This document shows, piece by piece, positions 29,333 to 38,225 of a stretch of DNA of 64,000 nucleotides. The number at the start of each line of letters is the position of its first letter. Position 1 is the first letter of the stretch. The notes beneath the pieces are model-generated. The model saw nothing but the letters and a program-made list of their open reading frames with translations. It had not been told where the DNA came from and made no database searches. The translations under genes were made by a program, and so were the position numbers. This DNA comes from Clavibacter zhangzhiyongii. Lineage in GTDB: Bacteria; Actinomycetota; Actinomycetes; Actinomycetales; Microbacteriaceae. The stretch spans positions 2,232,001 to 2,296,000 of the forward strand of contig NZ_CP061274.1 of assembly GCF_014775655.1 (NCBI RefSeq). The letters run 5' to 3'.

Positions 29333-29432
29333 CGCAGACCGGCCGAACGGCCGATGCCGCCCCGCGCGCGCCGCCCGAGCATGGATCACGGCGGTCGGCC
29401 CGAGACGCGGACCCCGCCGACGAGAGGCCCGC

Positions 29433-30485
29433 ATGACCACCACGCCACCCCGCCCGCCCGCGACGCGGCCCGCCGCCGACGCCGGCCCCGACGCCGCCCC
29501 GGCCTCCCGCGTCACCGGCCGCGTCGCCGCCCTCGACGTGATCCGCGGGGTCGCGCTCTGCGGCATCATGCTCGTGAACATCGGCCCGCAGACGCGCTTC
29601 GGCACCGCGGCCGGCTTCTACGAGATGGCCGCGCTCGGATCCACCAGCGGCTGGCTCCAGCTCCTCGTGCAGCAGCGCTTCTTCCCCGTGTTCGCGCTGC
29701 TGTTCGGCATCGGCTTCGCGCTCATCGTCGAGTCCGCCGAGCGCCGGTCGGCCCGCCCGCGGGTCGTGCTGCTCCGGCGCCTGCTGATCCTGCTCGCGAT
29801 CGCCATCCCGTTCGAGTTCCTGCAGCACGGATCGGCGCTCCTGCCGTACGCGCTCGCCGGCCTCGTGGTGCTGCTGCCGAGCACGTGGCTGCCGCGCTCC
29901 CTGACGGCCGTGGCCGCGGTCGCGCTCGTCGTGGTCAGCGTGGTCGTGGCCGGCGGCGGGCTGACGCTCGTGCCGGGCATGCTCCTCGCCGGTTCCGCCC
30001 TGACGCGCTACGGCGTGGTGGCGGCGATCGGGCGGTCGCGGCGCGGATCCGCCGTGGTGCTCGTCGTCGCGCTCCTGGCCGCCGCGCCACTCCTCGCCTG
30101 GCAGGTCACGACCATCGCCGACTCCGGCTTCAGCACGGAGTCGGCAGCTGCCGGTCTCGCCCTCGCCGCCGCGTACGTCGCGCTCCTGTCGCTGCTCATG
30201 ACGACCCGCGCGGCCCGCGCCCTCGAGGCCGTGTTCGCGCCGCTCGGCCGGATGGCGCTCACCAACTACGTGGCGGGCGCGCCGCTCATGCTCGCGGCGG
30301 GGGCCCTGCTCGACCTGCCGCACGCCACGTCGTGGACGCCCATGCTGCTCGCGGTCGTCGTGATCCTCGCGGTGCAGGCCGCTGCGAGCGCGCTGTGGCT
30401 CCGCGCCTTCACGCAGGGGCCGCTGGAGTGGCTGTGGCGCTGGGGCACCTGGGGCACGCGGGCGCCGTTCCGCCGGGCGGGCTGA
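29433..30485 (+). CDS. DUF418 multi-pass membrane protein
   Basis: A 350-aa integral membrane protein with roughly eight to nine helices. After a Pro/Ala-rich cytoplasmic start it has RVAALDVIRGVALCGIMLVN, the signature of the DUF418/YeiB family, and RFFPVFALLFGIGFALI, then LGRMALTNYVAG near the C-terminus. YeiB-like proteins resemble acyltransferase-3 membrane enzymes, but no reaction is established. The C-terminal FTQGPLEWLWRWGTW is the conserved end of the family. A gagagg site precedes the ATG. It lies downstream of the second two-component system. Confidence 0.88.
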   Translation: MTTTPPRPPATRPAADAGPDAAPASRVTGRVAALDVIRGVALCGIMLVNIGPQTRFGTAAGFYEMAALGSTSGWLQLLVQQRFFPVFALLFGIGFALIVESAERRSARPRVVLLRRLLILLAIAIPFEFLQHGSALLPYALAGLVVLLPSTWLPRSLTAVAAVALVVVSVVVAGGGLTLVPGMLLAGSALTRYGVVAAIGRSRRGSAVVLVVALLAAAPLLAWQVTTIADSGFSTESAAAGLALAAAYVALLSLLMTTRAARALEAVFAPLGRMALTNYVAGAPLMLAAGALLDLPHATSWTPMLLAVVVILAVQAAASALWLRAFTQGPLEWLWRWGTWGTRAPFRRAG

Positions 30486-30508
30486 CGGGGATCGGCGGAC
30501 GCGGCGGG

Positions 30509-30538
30509 CCGGCGGATGCCCACCCCCGCCTCCGCCGG
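30509..30538. terminator. Weak hairpin between convergent DUF418 and ABM-domain genes
   Basis: An 8-bp inverted repeat (ccggcgga / tccgccgg) with a 14-nt loop lies between the two stop codons. It is short and lacks a T-run, so terminator function is uncertain. Confidence 0.35.
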
Positions 30539-30555
30539 TCGCTCGCGGTCGCGGA

Positions 30556-30873
30556 CTAGAGCGCGCCCTGCAGCTCCGACCCGGCCGGGATGGGCGCCAG
30601 CCGCGTGACGACGGCCGGCCCCGTGATGAGGCCCGCGAGCGACGCGCCCATGCGCGCGACCGCCTCGCCCGCGCCGTGCGCGTCGAGGGCCTCCCCCGAC
30701 GACCACTTCTCGAGCATCACGATGGTGCCGTCGGGGGCGTCGTGGATCGCGTAGACCTCGCAGCCGTCCTCCTCGTGGACCTCGGCGATGCCGCGGGACA
30801 GGGCGGCGACCGCCTCGTCGTGCTTGCCCTCGACGGGCGTGAAGACGGCGGTGACGACGACGGGCTGGGACAT
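30556..30873 (-). CDS. Antibiotic biosynthesis monooxygenase (ABM)-domain protein, putative quinol monooxygenase
   Basis: A 105-aa protein of the dimeric alpha-beta-barrel (YgiN/ABM) fold: VVTAVFTPVEGKHDEAVAAL, CEVYAIHDAPDGTIVMLEKW and LDAHGAGEAVARM. YgiN-like members oxidise quinols or heme-related substrates without a cofactor. It follows the pyruvate:quinone oxidoreductase gene by 47 bp on the same strand, which makes a quinone-related role plausible. An aggagatccc site precedes the ATG. Confidence 0.85.
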   Translation of the reverse strand: MSQPVVVTAVFTPVEGKHDEAVAALSRGIAEVHEEDGCEVYAIHDAPDGTIVMLEKWSSGEALDAHGAGEAVARMGASLAGLITGPAVVTRLAPIPAGSELQGAL

Positions 30874-30920
30874 GGGATCTCCTGTGTTCGGGGTGGGACG
30901 GACGACGTGGGCGGGTTCGC

Positions 30921-32675
30921 TCACGGACGCGGGATGTTGCGCAGGTTCGAGCGGGCGAGCTTCACGGCCTCGCCGACGCCGCCGTTCATCACGATCTTCG
31001 ACATGGAGAGCGCGAAGCCCTTCACCTGCGCGGCGGTGATCTCGGGCGGGATCGACAGCGCCATCGGGTCGGTCACGAGGTCGACGAGCGCGGGGCCGTC
31101 GTGCGCGAACGCGGCCTCGAGGGCGCCGCGGATGTCGGTCGGGTCCTCGACGCGCTGGGAGTGGATCCCGAGCGCCGCCGCGACCGCCGCGTAGTCGACC
31201 ATGGGCACGTCGACCCCGAAGTCGGGGATCCCGTCGACGAGCATCTCGACCTTCACGAGCCCGAGCGTCGAGTTGTTGAACACGACGACCTTCACCGGCA
31301 GCCCGTACGCGGCGACCGTCACGAGCTCGCCCATCAGCATGGACAGCCCGCCGTCGCCCGAGATGGAGACGACCTGGCGCCCGGGGTGCGCGATCTGCGC
31401 GCCGATCGCCATCGGGAGCGCGTTCGCCATCGAGCCGTGCACGAGCGAGCCGAGCATCCGCCGCCGGCCGTTCGGGGTGAGGTAGCGCGCGCTCCAGACG
31501 TTGCACATGCCGGTGTCGCTGAGGAACACGGCGTCGTCGGCCGCGACCTCGTCGAGGACGCTGGCCGCGTACTCGGGGTGGATCGGCTTCAGCTTCTCGG
31601 CCTTCGAGGTGTACGCGCCGACGACCTGGTCCACCTTCTTCTCCTGCTCCTCGAGCAGCTCCTCCAGGAAGCGCCGGTCGGTCTTCCGCTCGACGAGCGG
31701 CAGGACCGCGCGGATCGTGGAGAGCGCGTCGCCGTGGATCGCGATGTCGACGTCGGTGCGGCGGCCGAGGCGCTCGGGCGCGATGTCGATCTGCGCCGTG
31801 CGCACCTCCTTGCCGGGCAGGAACTGGTCGTAGGGGAAGTCGGTGCCGATGAGGATCAGCAGGTCGGCGCCCGAGATGCCGGCGGCCGCCGCGCCGTAGC
31901 CGATGAGGCCCGTCATGCCGACGTCGAACGGGTTGTCCTGCTGGATCACGTCCTTGCCGCGCAGCGAGTGGCCGACGGGCGCGGCGATCCTGTCGGCCAG
32001 CTCCATGAGCTCGGCGTGCGCGGACCCCGCGCCCCGCCCCGCGAAGATCGCGACGCGCTCCGCCTCGTCGATGGCGGCGGCGAGCGCGCGCACGTCCTCC
32101 TCGGCCGGCACGATCGCGGGACGGCGCGGCAGCGAGAACGCGGGCGCCTCGCCCTCCGCCTCGAACTCGGCCACGTCGCCCGGCAGCGTGATGACGCTGA
32201 CGCCGCCGAGCGCGAGGGAGTGCCGCATGGCCTGGTCGACGACGCGGGGCGCCTGGACGGCGGTCGAGATCATCTCCGTGTAGTGCGAGCACTCGACGAA
32301 GAGGCGGTCGGGGTGGGTCTCCTGGAAGTAGCCGGAGCCGATCTGGTTCGTGGTGATGTGGCTGGCGATGGCGAGCACGGGCGCGCCCGAGCGGTGCGCG
32401 TCGTAGAGGCCGTTGATGAGGTGGAGGTGGCCGGGTCCGCAGGATCCCGCGCATACGGCGAGCTTGCCGGTGAGCTGCGCCTCGGCGGAGGCGGCGAACG
32501 CGCCCGCCTCCTCGTGCCGCACGTGGATCCAGTCGATGCCGCCCTTGCGGCTCCCGCCCGTGCGCCGCACGGCGTCCACGACGGGGTTGAGGCTGTCGCC
32601 GACGACCCCGTAGATGCGGCTCACCCCCGCCTCGATGAGCTGGGCGATGAGCTGGTCGGCGACCGTGCGTGCCAT
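30921..32675 (-). CDS. poxB: Pyruvate:quinone oxidoreductase / pyruvate oxidase (ThDP-dependent)
   Basis: Oxidatively decarboxylates pyruvate to acetate, passing electrons through FAD to the quinone pool at the membrane. The 584-aa protein has the three ThDP-enzyme domains: PYR domain with the cofactor-activating Glu in HVRHEEAGAFAA, the central FAD-binding domain (GRGAGSAHAEL, TDFPYDQFLPG) and the PP domain with GDGGLSMLMGEL...FNN. The N-terminal IYGVVGDSLNPVVDA is typical of PoxB. A ggaaggac site precedes ATG 32675. The window's thiamine operon makes its cofactor, but the genes are distant. Acetolactate synthase is less likely because of the PoxB-type N-terminus. Confidence 0.93.
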   Translation of the reverse strand: MARTVADQLIAQLIEAGVSRIYGVVGDSLNPVVDAVRRTGGSRKGGIDWIHVRHEEAGAFAASAEAQLTGKLAVCAGSCGPGHLHLINGLYDAHRSGAPVLAIASHITTNQIGSGYFQETHPDRLFVECSHYTEMISTAVQAPRVVDQAMRHSLALGGVSVITLPGDVAEFEAEGEAPAFSLPRRPAIVPAEEDVRALAAAIDEAERVAIFAGRGAGSAHAELMELADRIAAPVGHSLRGKDVIQQDNPFDVGMTGLIGYGAAAAGISGADLLILIGTDFPYDQFLPGKEVRTAQIDIAPERLGRRTDVDIAIHGDALSTIRAVLPLVERKTDRRFLEELLEEQEKKVDQVVGAYTSKAEKLKPIHPEYAASVLDEVAADDAVFLSDTGMCNVWSARYLTPNGRRRMLGSLVHGSMANALPMAIGAQIAHPGRQVVSISGDGGLSMLMGELVTVAAYGLPVKVVVFNNSTLGLVKVEMLVDGIPDFGVDVPMVDYAAVAAALGIHSQRVEDPTDIRGALEAAFAHDGPALVDLVTDPMALSIPPEITAAQVKGFALSMSKIVMNGGVGEAVKLARSNLRNIPRP

Positions 32676-32795
32676 GGGGTGTCCTTCCGTCGGTGGATCC
32701 AGTCAATACCCGCCGCCTCCGCGCGACCTCCGGGTGCGGGCGCTCCGCGACGCGCGCTCCGGGAATGCGGCCGGACCGGGCGCGTTGACCCTCAG

Positions 32796-33527
32796 GTGAC
32801 CGACACGACGACCGATGCCGCCCGCTCCGACGCCACCGACCCCGACGACCTCGCCCGCTACGAGGCCTGGCACCGCGCGCGCCTCGCCGCGGTGACGAGC
32901 CCGTTCGGCAGCCTCGCGCTCATCCAGACGACGTGGCTCGCCCCCGGCCAGGAGGTCAGCGACCTCGAGGCGCTCGACGGGCAGCCCGACACCGTGCAGC
33001 TCACCCGCATCGAGCGCACGTCGCTCGAGACCGGCGAGCCCGAGCACGGCTACCGGCTGTGGGACGCGGCGAGCCCCCGGAACCGCGCGTTCGAGGACAT
33101 CGAGGTCTACCCGTACGCGCCCGAGTGGATCCTCGAGGGCCGCTTCGAGCGCGTCGACGACGACCGCGTGATCCCGTTCGAGCACATCGCCGACCAGGGC
33201 CGCACGCGCGAGCTGCCCGTGCCGGGCGACATCGTGGTGGAGATCGAGGGCCAGGAGGTGCGCCTCAGCGCCTTCGCCGACGGCGACCGCCTCCAGCTCG
33301 TCTTCGCCGACGCGACCACCGGCCACGAGAGCTACGCGCCCAGCCGCTTCCTCTTCCTCCCCCGCCCGGACGGCGACGGACCCGTGACCCTCGACTTCAC
33401 GCGCGCCGTCGTCCCGCCCTGCGGCTTCTCCGACTGGATGAACTGCCCGCTCCCGCCCGCCGGCAACCGCCTGACCGCGGCCGTCCGCGCCGGCGAGCGC
33501 CGCGTGGTCTACCGCGACGAGGCCTGA
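32796..33527 (+). CDS. DUF1684 domain protein
   Basis: A 243-aa cytoplasmic protein. The C-terminal VVPPCGFSDWMNCPLPPAGNRL followed by AVRAGER is the hallmark of DUF1684, and YEAWHRARLAAV near the N-terminus also fits. The reaction is unknown. I place the start at GTG 32796, which gives an N-terminus of normal length; the ribosome-binding site (ctcag) is weak, so the start is uncertain. It is divergent from poxB and convergent with nagA. Confidence 0.85.
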   Translation: MTDTTTDAARSDATDPDDLARYEAWHRARLAAVTSPFGSLALIQTTWLAPGQEVSDLEALDGQPDTVQLTRIERTSLETGEPEHGYRLWDAASPRNRAFEDIEVYPYAPEWILEGRFERVDDDRVIPFEHIADQGRTRELPVPGDIVVEIEGQEVRLSAFADGDRLQLVFADATTGHESYAPSRFLFLPRPDGDGPVTLDFTRAVVPPCGFSDWMNCPLPPAGNRLTAAVRAGERRVVYRDEA

Positions 33528-33627
33528 GCCGCCGGGGCGTCCGCGCCGTCACGGGCGCGAGGAGCCGACGGCGGGGCGCTTCCTCGCCGTGGTCGATCCC
33601 GCACCGGCAGCTCGCGCCGTCGGCGGC

Positions 33628-34776
33628 TCAGGCCGTCGGCAGCTCGACGCCCGCCGCCCACGCTCGGGAGACCGCGAGGTCGGGCGTGAGCGCGACGACG
33701 TCGCCTGTGGAGCCCGCGCGCAGCAGCCCCAGTCGGTCGCCGAGGCCGAGCGCCCGGGCCGGCACGGCGGTGAGCGCCGCGACCGCCGCGGGCAGGCCGA
33801 GGCCGACCTCGCGCACGGCGATGCGCAGCGCCGCGTCCTGCGTGAGGGTCGACCCGGCGATCGTGTGGGAGCCCGCGAGACGGGCGATGCCGGCGGCGAC
33901 CACGACCTCGAGCGCGCCGAGGCGGTAGCGCCCGTCCGCGGATCCGGCCGCCGCCATCGCGTCGGTGACGAGCGCGACGCGGCCCGGCGCCTCCCGGAGG
34001 AGCAGCCCGGCGACCGCGGGCGCGACGTGCACGCCGTCGAGGATCAGCTCCAGCGTCACCCGCTCGTCGGCGAGCGCCGCCATGATCGGCCCGGGCTCGC
34101 GGTGGTGGATCCCCGGCATGGCGTTGAACGCGTGCGTCAGCACGGTCGCCCCCGCGTCGAACGCGGCCCGCGCGAGGTCGCCCGAGCACGTCGTGTGCCC
34201 GACGGCCGCGACCACGCCGGCCTCGACGAGCCGCCGGATCGCGTCGAGCGCGCCGTCGAGCTCCGGCGCGATGGTGACCTGCCGGAGCGCGCCCTCCCCC
34301 GCCTCCAGCAGGGCCTCGACGCGCGCTGGCGTCGGATCCACGAGGTGCTCGTGCGCGTGGGCCCCCGCCGCGTGCGGCGACAGGAACGGCCCCTCGAGGT
34401 GCGCGCCGAGCACGAGCGGGTCGTCGGCCATGACGGCGCGGATGCCCGTGAGCGAGCGCGCGAGGTCGGGCACCGGGTTGGCGACGAGGCTCAGCACCGA
34501 CCGCGTCGTGCCGTGCCGCCGGTGCAGGGCGACGGCCGCGGGGATGCCGTCGGGCCCGTCGTCGTGGGATCCGCCCGCGCCGCCGTGCACGTGCAGGTCG
34601 ACGAAGCCGGGGACGAGGGTGGCGTCGCCGAGGTCGACGATGCGGTCGGCGGGCGGCGCCTCGCGTCCGCTCCCGACGGCGACGATCGCACCGCCGTCGA
34701 GGAGGATCCACGCGTCGTCGGTCGTGCCGCGCTCGTCGACCGCGTGCGCCGCGCGGAGGAGCGTCGAGCCCGTCAC
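33628..34776 (-). CDS. nagA: N-acetylglucosamine-6-phosphate deacetylase
   Basis: Removes acetate from GlcNAc-6-phosphate, giving glucosamine-6-phosphate for NagB. The 382-aa amidohydrolase shows the family marks: LVPGFVDLHVHGG (metal site), VLGAHLEGPFLSPHAAGAH, the catalytic loop VALVTDAMAAAG (Asp) and GHTTCSGD. The GTG start overlaps the nagB stop by four bases. It is the last gene of the leftward GlcNAc series and converges on the DUF1684 gene. Assignment is supported both by motifs and by position. Confidence 0.95.
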   Translation of the reverse strand: MTGSTLLRAAHAVDERGTTDDAWILLDGGAIVAVGSGREAPPADRIVDLGDATLVPGFVDLHVHGGAGGSHDDGPDGIPAAVALHRRHGTTRSVLSLVANPVPDLARSLTGIRAVMADDPLVLGAHLEGPFLSPHAAGAHAHEHLVDPTPARVEALLEAGEGALRQVTIAPELDGALDAIRRLVEAGVVAAVGHTTCSGDLARAAFDAGATVLTHAFNAMPGIHHREPGPIMAALADERVTLELILDGVHVAPAVAGLLLREAPGRVALVTDAMAAAGSADGRYRLGALEVVVAAGIARLAGSHTIAGSTLTQDAALRIAVREVGLGLPAAVAALTAVPARALGLGDRLGLLRAGSTGDVVALTPDLAVSRAWAAGVELPTA

Positions 34777-35558
34777 GAGACCCGCTGCCAGGCGGGCTTG
34801 CCCGCGTGCGTGTGCCGGTAGTAGTCGGCGAGCGCGAGCCGCGACGCGGCGGCCTCGTCGACCACGACCACCGCGTGCTCGTGCAGCTGCAGCGCGCTGC
34901 CGGGCACGAACGCGGTGAGCGGCCCCTCGACGGCGGCGGCGACCGCGGCCGCCTTGCCCTCGCCCTGCGCGACCAGCACGAGCCGCCGCGCCTCGAGGAT
35001 CGTGCCGAGCCCCTGCGTCATGCAGTGCGTGGGCACGTCGTCGAGCGCGTCGAAGAAGCGCGCGTTGGCCTCCCGGGTGGCGGGGGCGAGCGTCTTGATG
35101 CGGGTGCGCGACGCGAGCGACGACGTCGGCTCGTTGAAGCCGATGTGCCCGTTCGCGCCGATCCCGAGGATCTGCACGTCGACGCCGCCGGCGTCGCGGA
35201 TGGCCCGGTCGTACTCCTCGGCGGCGTCGCCGAGGTCGGCGGCGCGGCCGTCGGGCACTCGCACCCGCGCCGGGTCGAAGCCGAGCGGGCCGACGACGTC
35301 GCGGGCGATGACGCTCGCGTACGACTCGGGGTGCTCGAGCGGGATGCCCACGTACTCGTCGAGCGCGAAGCCGCGCGCCCGGGCGAACGAGACCTCGCCC
35401 GCCTCGACGCGACGGCGCAGGTCGGCGTAGAGCCCGGAGGGGCTGGATCCGGTGGCGAGCCCGATGACCGCCTCGGGGTCGCGCACCACGGCGGCGGCGA
35501 CGTGCGCGGCGGCCGCGCGGCCGACCGCCTCCGCCGTGGGCAGGATGATCACCTCCAC
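34773..35558 (-). CDS. nagB: Glucosamine-6-phosphate deaminase
   Basis: Converts glucosamine-6-phosphate to fructose-6-phosphate and ammonia. At 261 aa it has the standard length and motifs: ATGSSPSGLYADL (phosphate loop), GFALDEYVGIPLEHPESY with the catalytic Asp, and LGIGANGHIGFNEP. It is coupled to nagA by a GTGA overlap and lies 67 bp after the hexosaminidase gene. The C-terminal extension that carries allosteric contacts in E. coli NagB is short here, so it may be non-allosteric (inference). Confidence 0.96.
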   Translation of the reverse strand: MEVIILPTAEAVGRAAAAHVAAAVVRDPEAVIGLATGSSPSGLYADLRRRVEAGEVSFARARGFALDEYVGIPLEHPESYASVIARDVVGPLGFDPARVRVPDGRAADLGDAAEEYDRAIRDAGGVDVQILGIGANGHIGFNEPTSSLASRTRIKTLAPATREANARFFDALDDVPTHCMTQGLGTILEARRLVLVAQGEGKAAAVAAAVEGPLTAFVPGSALQLHEHAVVVVDEAAASRLALADYYRHTHAGKPAWQRVS

Positions 35559-35625
35559 GCGCGCACCCCCTCGGGCCGGACGACGGACGGACGGACGGGA
35601 GCGCCGTCGGGCGCCACGAGCGGGC

Positions 35626-37275
35626 TCACGAGGCGATGCTCGCGACGATGCCGTCGATGTACGCCTGGCGCTCCTCGCGCGTCGCCGGTCGCCCCACGAT
35701 CCCGGGCCGCGTCTGCCACGGCATCGGCCCGGATGCGCGCCGGTACTCCACCCCGACGGCGTCGAGCCGCTCGAGGTGCACGGCGAGCCGCGCGTGGAAG
35801 TCCGCCACGTCGCGCACGCCGCCCGCGGGCCGCGGCGACCACACCGCCTCGGCGAGCGCCGCCAGCCGCGGGAAGACGAGGTAGTCGACGGTGCGCGGCG
35901 AGTCCATGTGCTCGGTCCAGATGTTCGCCTGGCCGCCGAGCACGTGCTCCGCCTCCTCCGGGGTGAGCGCGTCGGGCACGGGCTCGAACGCGAGCACGTC
36001 CTCGAGGGTCAGCGGGATGGAGACGGGGATCGGCTCGTCGGGCCCGTCGGACTGCCGGTAGTCGAGGTAGACCTGGTCGTCGGGGCAGGCGACCACGTCG
36101 TGGCCGCGGCGCGCGGCGGTGACCGCGCCGGTCATCCCCCGCCACGACGCGACGACCGCGGAGGAGGAGACCTCGCCCTCGAGGATCTCGTCCCAGCCGT
36201 ACATGGTGCGGCCGGCCGCCGCGATGTGCGCGTCGAGCCCGCCGATGAACCAGCTCTGCAGCTCCAGCTCGTCGGTGAAGCCGCGCTCGCGCATGATCTC
36301 CTGCGTGCGCGGGTCCTCCGCCCACTGGTCGCGCGGGCACTCGTCGCCGCCGATGCCGACGTAGCGCGACGGGAACAGCTCCATCACCTCGTCGAGCACG
36401 CCCCGGTAGAAGTCCAGCGTCGACTCCTCCATGTTGAGGACGTCGTGGATGATGCCCCAGCGCGTGTGCACGGCCCGCGGCTGGTCCGCGCTCCCGACGC
36501 CGAGCTCCGGGTACGCCGCGATGGCCGCGAGCGAGTGGCCGGGCACGTCGATCTCCGGCACCACGTCGATGTGGCGCGCGGCCGCGTAGGCCACGACCTC
36601 GCGGATGTCGTCCTGCGTGTACCAGCCGCCGTGCGGGCGGCCGTCGCCGGGCGACCCCTCGGCGGCGCCGACCTGGGTCTCGGCGCGCCATGAGCCCACC
36701 TCCGTGAGCCGCGGGTAGCGGCGGATCTCGATCCGCCACCCCTGGTCGTCCGTCAGGTGCCAGTGCAGCGTGCTCAGCTTGTGCATCGCCATGAGGTCGA
36801 TGAAGCGCAGCACCTCGCGCTTGGGCAGGAAGTGGCGGGCCACGTCGAGCATGGCGCCGCGCCAGCCGAACCTCGGGGCGTCCTGGATCGCGACGGCGGG
36901 CACGGTCCACGCGACGCCCGCGACGGGCGCGCGGCGGAACACCTGCGGCGGCAGCAGCTGCAGGAGCGTCTGGCAGGCCGCGAAGACGGCCGCCTCGTCA
37001 CCGCCGCGGATCCGCACGCCGTCGGCCGTCGCGTCGAGCGTGTGGCCGCCCACCGCGAGGTCGGGGTCGAGCGCGAGGGAGATGGCGCCGGATGCCTCCT
37101 CGGTGGTCGAGGCGAACGGGAACCCGGTCGCGGGCCGGAGCGCAAACTGCAGCCAGGCGACGGTGGCGGCGAGCTCGTCGGGCGCCTGGATGCGGGTGCG
37201 GACGTCGAGGAGGAGGGAGCCCGACCCCGGCACGAGCGAGACGGGCGCGGGGATCACGGCGAGGGGGGTGGTCAT
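35626..37275 (-). CDS. Beta-N-acetylhexosaminidase, glycoside hydrolase family 20, cytoplasmic
   Basis: Releases GlcNAc (or GalNAc) from the non-reducing end of N-acetylated oligosaccharides by substrate-assisted catalysis. The 549-aa chain starts with the GH20b domain (VIPAPVSLVPG, FRRAPV) and has the catalytic Asp311-Glu312 pair in VGIGGDECPRDQW, preceded by DVVPEIDVPGHS and the WHLTDDQGWRIEI barrel strand. There is no signal peptide, so it acts inside the cell on imported oligosaccharide. It begins five bases after the permease stop. Together with the transporter this implies that chitobiose-like sugars are imported intact and then split. Confidence 0.94.
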   Translation of the reverse strand: MTTPLAVIPAPVSLVPGSGSLLLDVRTRIQAPDELAATVAWLQFALRPATGFPFASTTEEASGAISLALDPDLAVGGHTLDATADGVRIRGGDEAAVFAACQTLLQLLPPQVFRRAPVAGVAWTVPAVAIQDAPRFGWRGAMLDVARHFLPKREVLRFIDLMAMHKLSTLHWHLTDDQGWRIEIRRYPRLTEVGSWRAETQVGAAEGSPGDGRPHGGWYTQDDIREVVAYAAARHIDVVPEIDVPGHSLAAIAAYPELGVGSADQPRAVHTRWGIIHDVLNMEESTLDFYRGVLDEVMELFPSRYVGIGGDECPRDQWAEDPRTQEIMRERGFTDELELQSWFIGGLDAHIAAAGRTMYGWDEILEGEVSSSAVVASWRGMTGAVTAARRGHDVVACPDDQVYLDYRQSDGPDEPIPVSIPLTLEDVLAFEPVPDALTPEEAEHVLGGQANIWTEHMDSPRTVDYLVFPRLAALAEAVWSPRPAGGVRDVADFHARLAVHLERLDAVGVEYRRASGPMPWQTRPGIVGRPATREERQAYIDGIVASIAS

Positions 37276-37280
37276 GCGGG

Positions 37281-38225
37281 TCAGCCCTTCACGGCGCCGG
37301 CGGACATGCCGGACACCAGGTTGCGTTGGATGATCATGAAGAAGACCACGACCGGCAGCGAGAACAGCACGGATGCGGCCATCTGGGCACCGAAGTCGGT
37401 GCCGGTGGTCTGTGTGGTGAACGACGCCAGCCACACGGGCAGCGTGTAGTGCGACTGGTCCTGCATGAACGTGTTGGCGACGATGTAGTCGTTCCACGCC
37501 GCGATGAACGCGAACACGCTCGACGCGATGATGCCGGGCATCACGAGCGGGAACAGGATCCGCGTGAGCACCTGCCAGGTCGAGCACCCGTCGATGCGGG
37601 CGGCCTCCTCCAGCTCCACGGGGATCGCGAGGAAGAAGCCGCGCATCACCCAGATGGTGAAGGGCAGCACCGCCCCCACGTAGGCGAGCACGAGGCCGGC
37701 GTAGGTGCCGATGAGCCCGATCTGCGTGAAGATCAGGAACTGCGGGATGAGCAGCGCGGTCGCGGGCAGCATCTGCACCACGAGGATCGCCACCATGATC
37801 GGCCGGCGCCCGCGGAACGAGAAGCGGGAGAGCGCGGCGGCCGCCAGCAGCCCCAGCACGATGGAGAGCACGACCGCGCCCGCCACCACGACGGTCGAGT
37901 TCCGCAGGTAGAGCAGGAAGTCGCCGTTGGTGAACGCGGCCACGAAGTTCGCGAGCGTCGGATCCTCGGGGACGAACCCCGGCGTCCGGCTCATCGACTC
38001 GGAGCGCGGCTTGAAGGCGGTGTTCACCATCCAGTAGACGGGGAAGATCCACACGACGCAGAAGACCGCGGCGATGGAGTTCCCGAGCCACGGGCGGCGG
38101 CGGCGCCTCCGGGAGGAGCGGGCGGCGCTCCGGCGCTCCCGGCCCCCGCCCGCGACGACGGCCCGGGCCTCCTCCTCGGTCTCGGGCGCCACGGCGCCGG
38201 TGCCCGCGGGTGCTGTCGTGGTCAC
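37281..38225 (-). CDS. Sugar ABC transporter permease (MalG type), GlcNAc/chitobiose locus
   Basis: A 314-aa inner-membrane subunit. A basic cytoplasmic start (RRRRRPW) leads into six membrane helices; the ATPase-docking loop is LEEAARIDGCSTWQVLTRILFPLVMPG, and the chain ends NLVSGMSAGAVKG. GTG 38225 overlaps the preceding permease stop by four bases, and a gagaag site is present. Order and partners match DasC-type chitobiose or GlcNAc permeases. No ATPase gene accompanies it. Confidence 0.92.
   Translation of the reverse strand: MTTTAPAGTGAVAPETEEEARAVVAGGGRERRSAARSSRRRRRRPWLGNSIAAVFCVVWIFPVYWMVNTAFKPRSESMSRTPGFVPEDPTLANFVAAFTNGDFLLYLRNSTVVVAGAVVLSIVLGLLAAAALSRFSFRGRRPIMVAILVVQMLPATALLIPQFLIFTQIGLIGTYAGLVLAYVGAVLPFTIWVMRGFFLAIPVELEEAARIDGCSTWQVLTRILFPLVMPGIIASSVFAFIAAWNDYIVANTFMQDQSHYTLPVWLASFTTQTTGTDFGAQMAASVLFSLPVVVFFMIIQRNLVSGMSAGAVKG

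Noticed and set aside
33530-33627. Possible terminator between the DUF1684 gene and nagA
   Set aside because: gagccgacggcg and cgccgtcggcggctc pair only imperfectly across a loop of more than 40 nt, so it is too weak to report as a feature.
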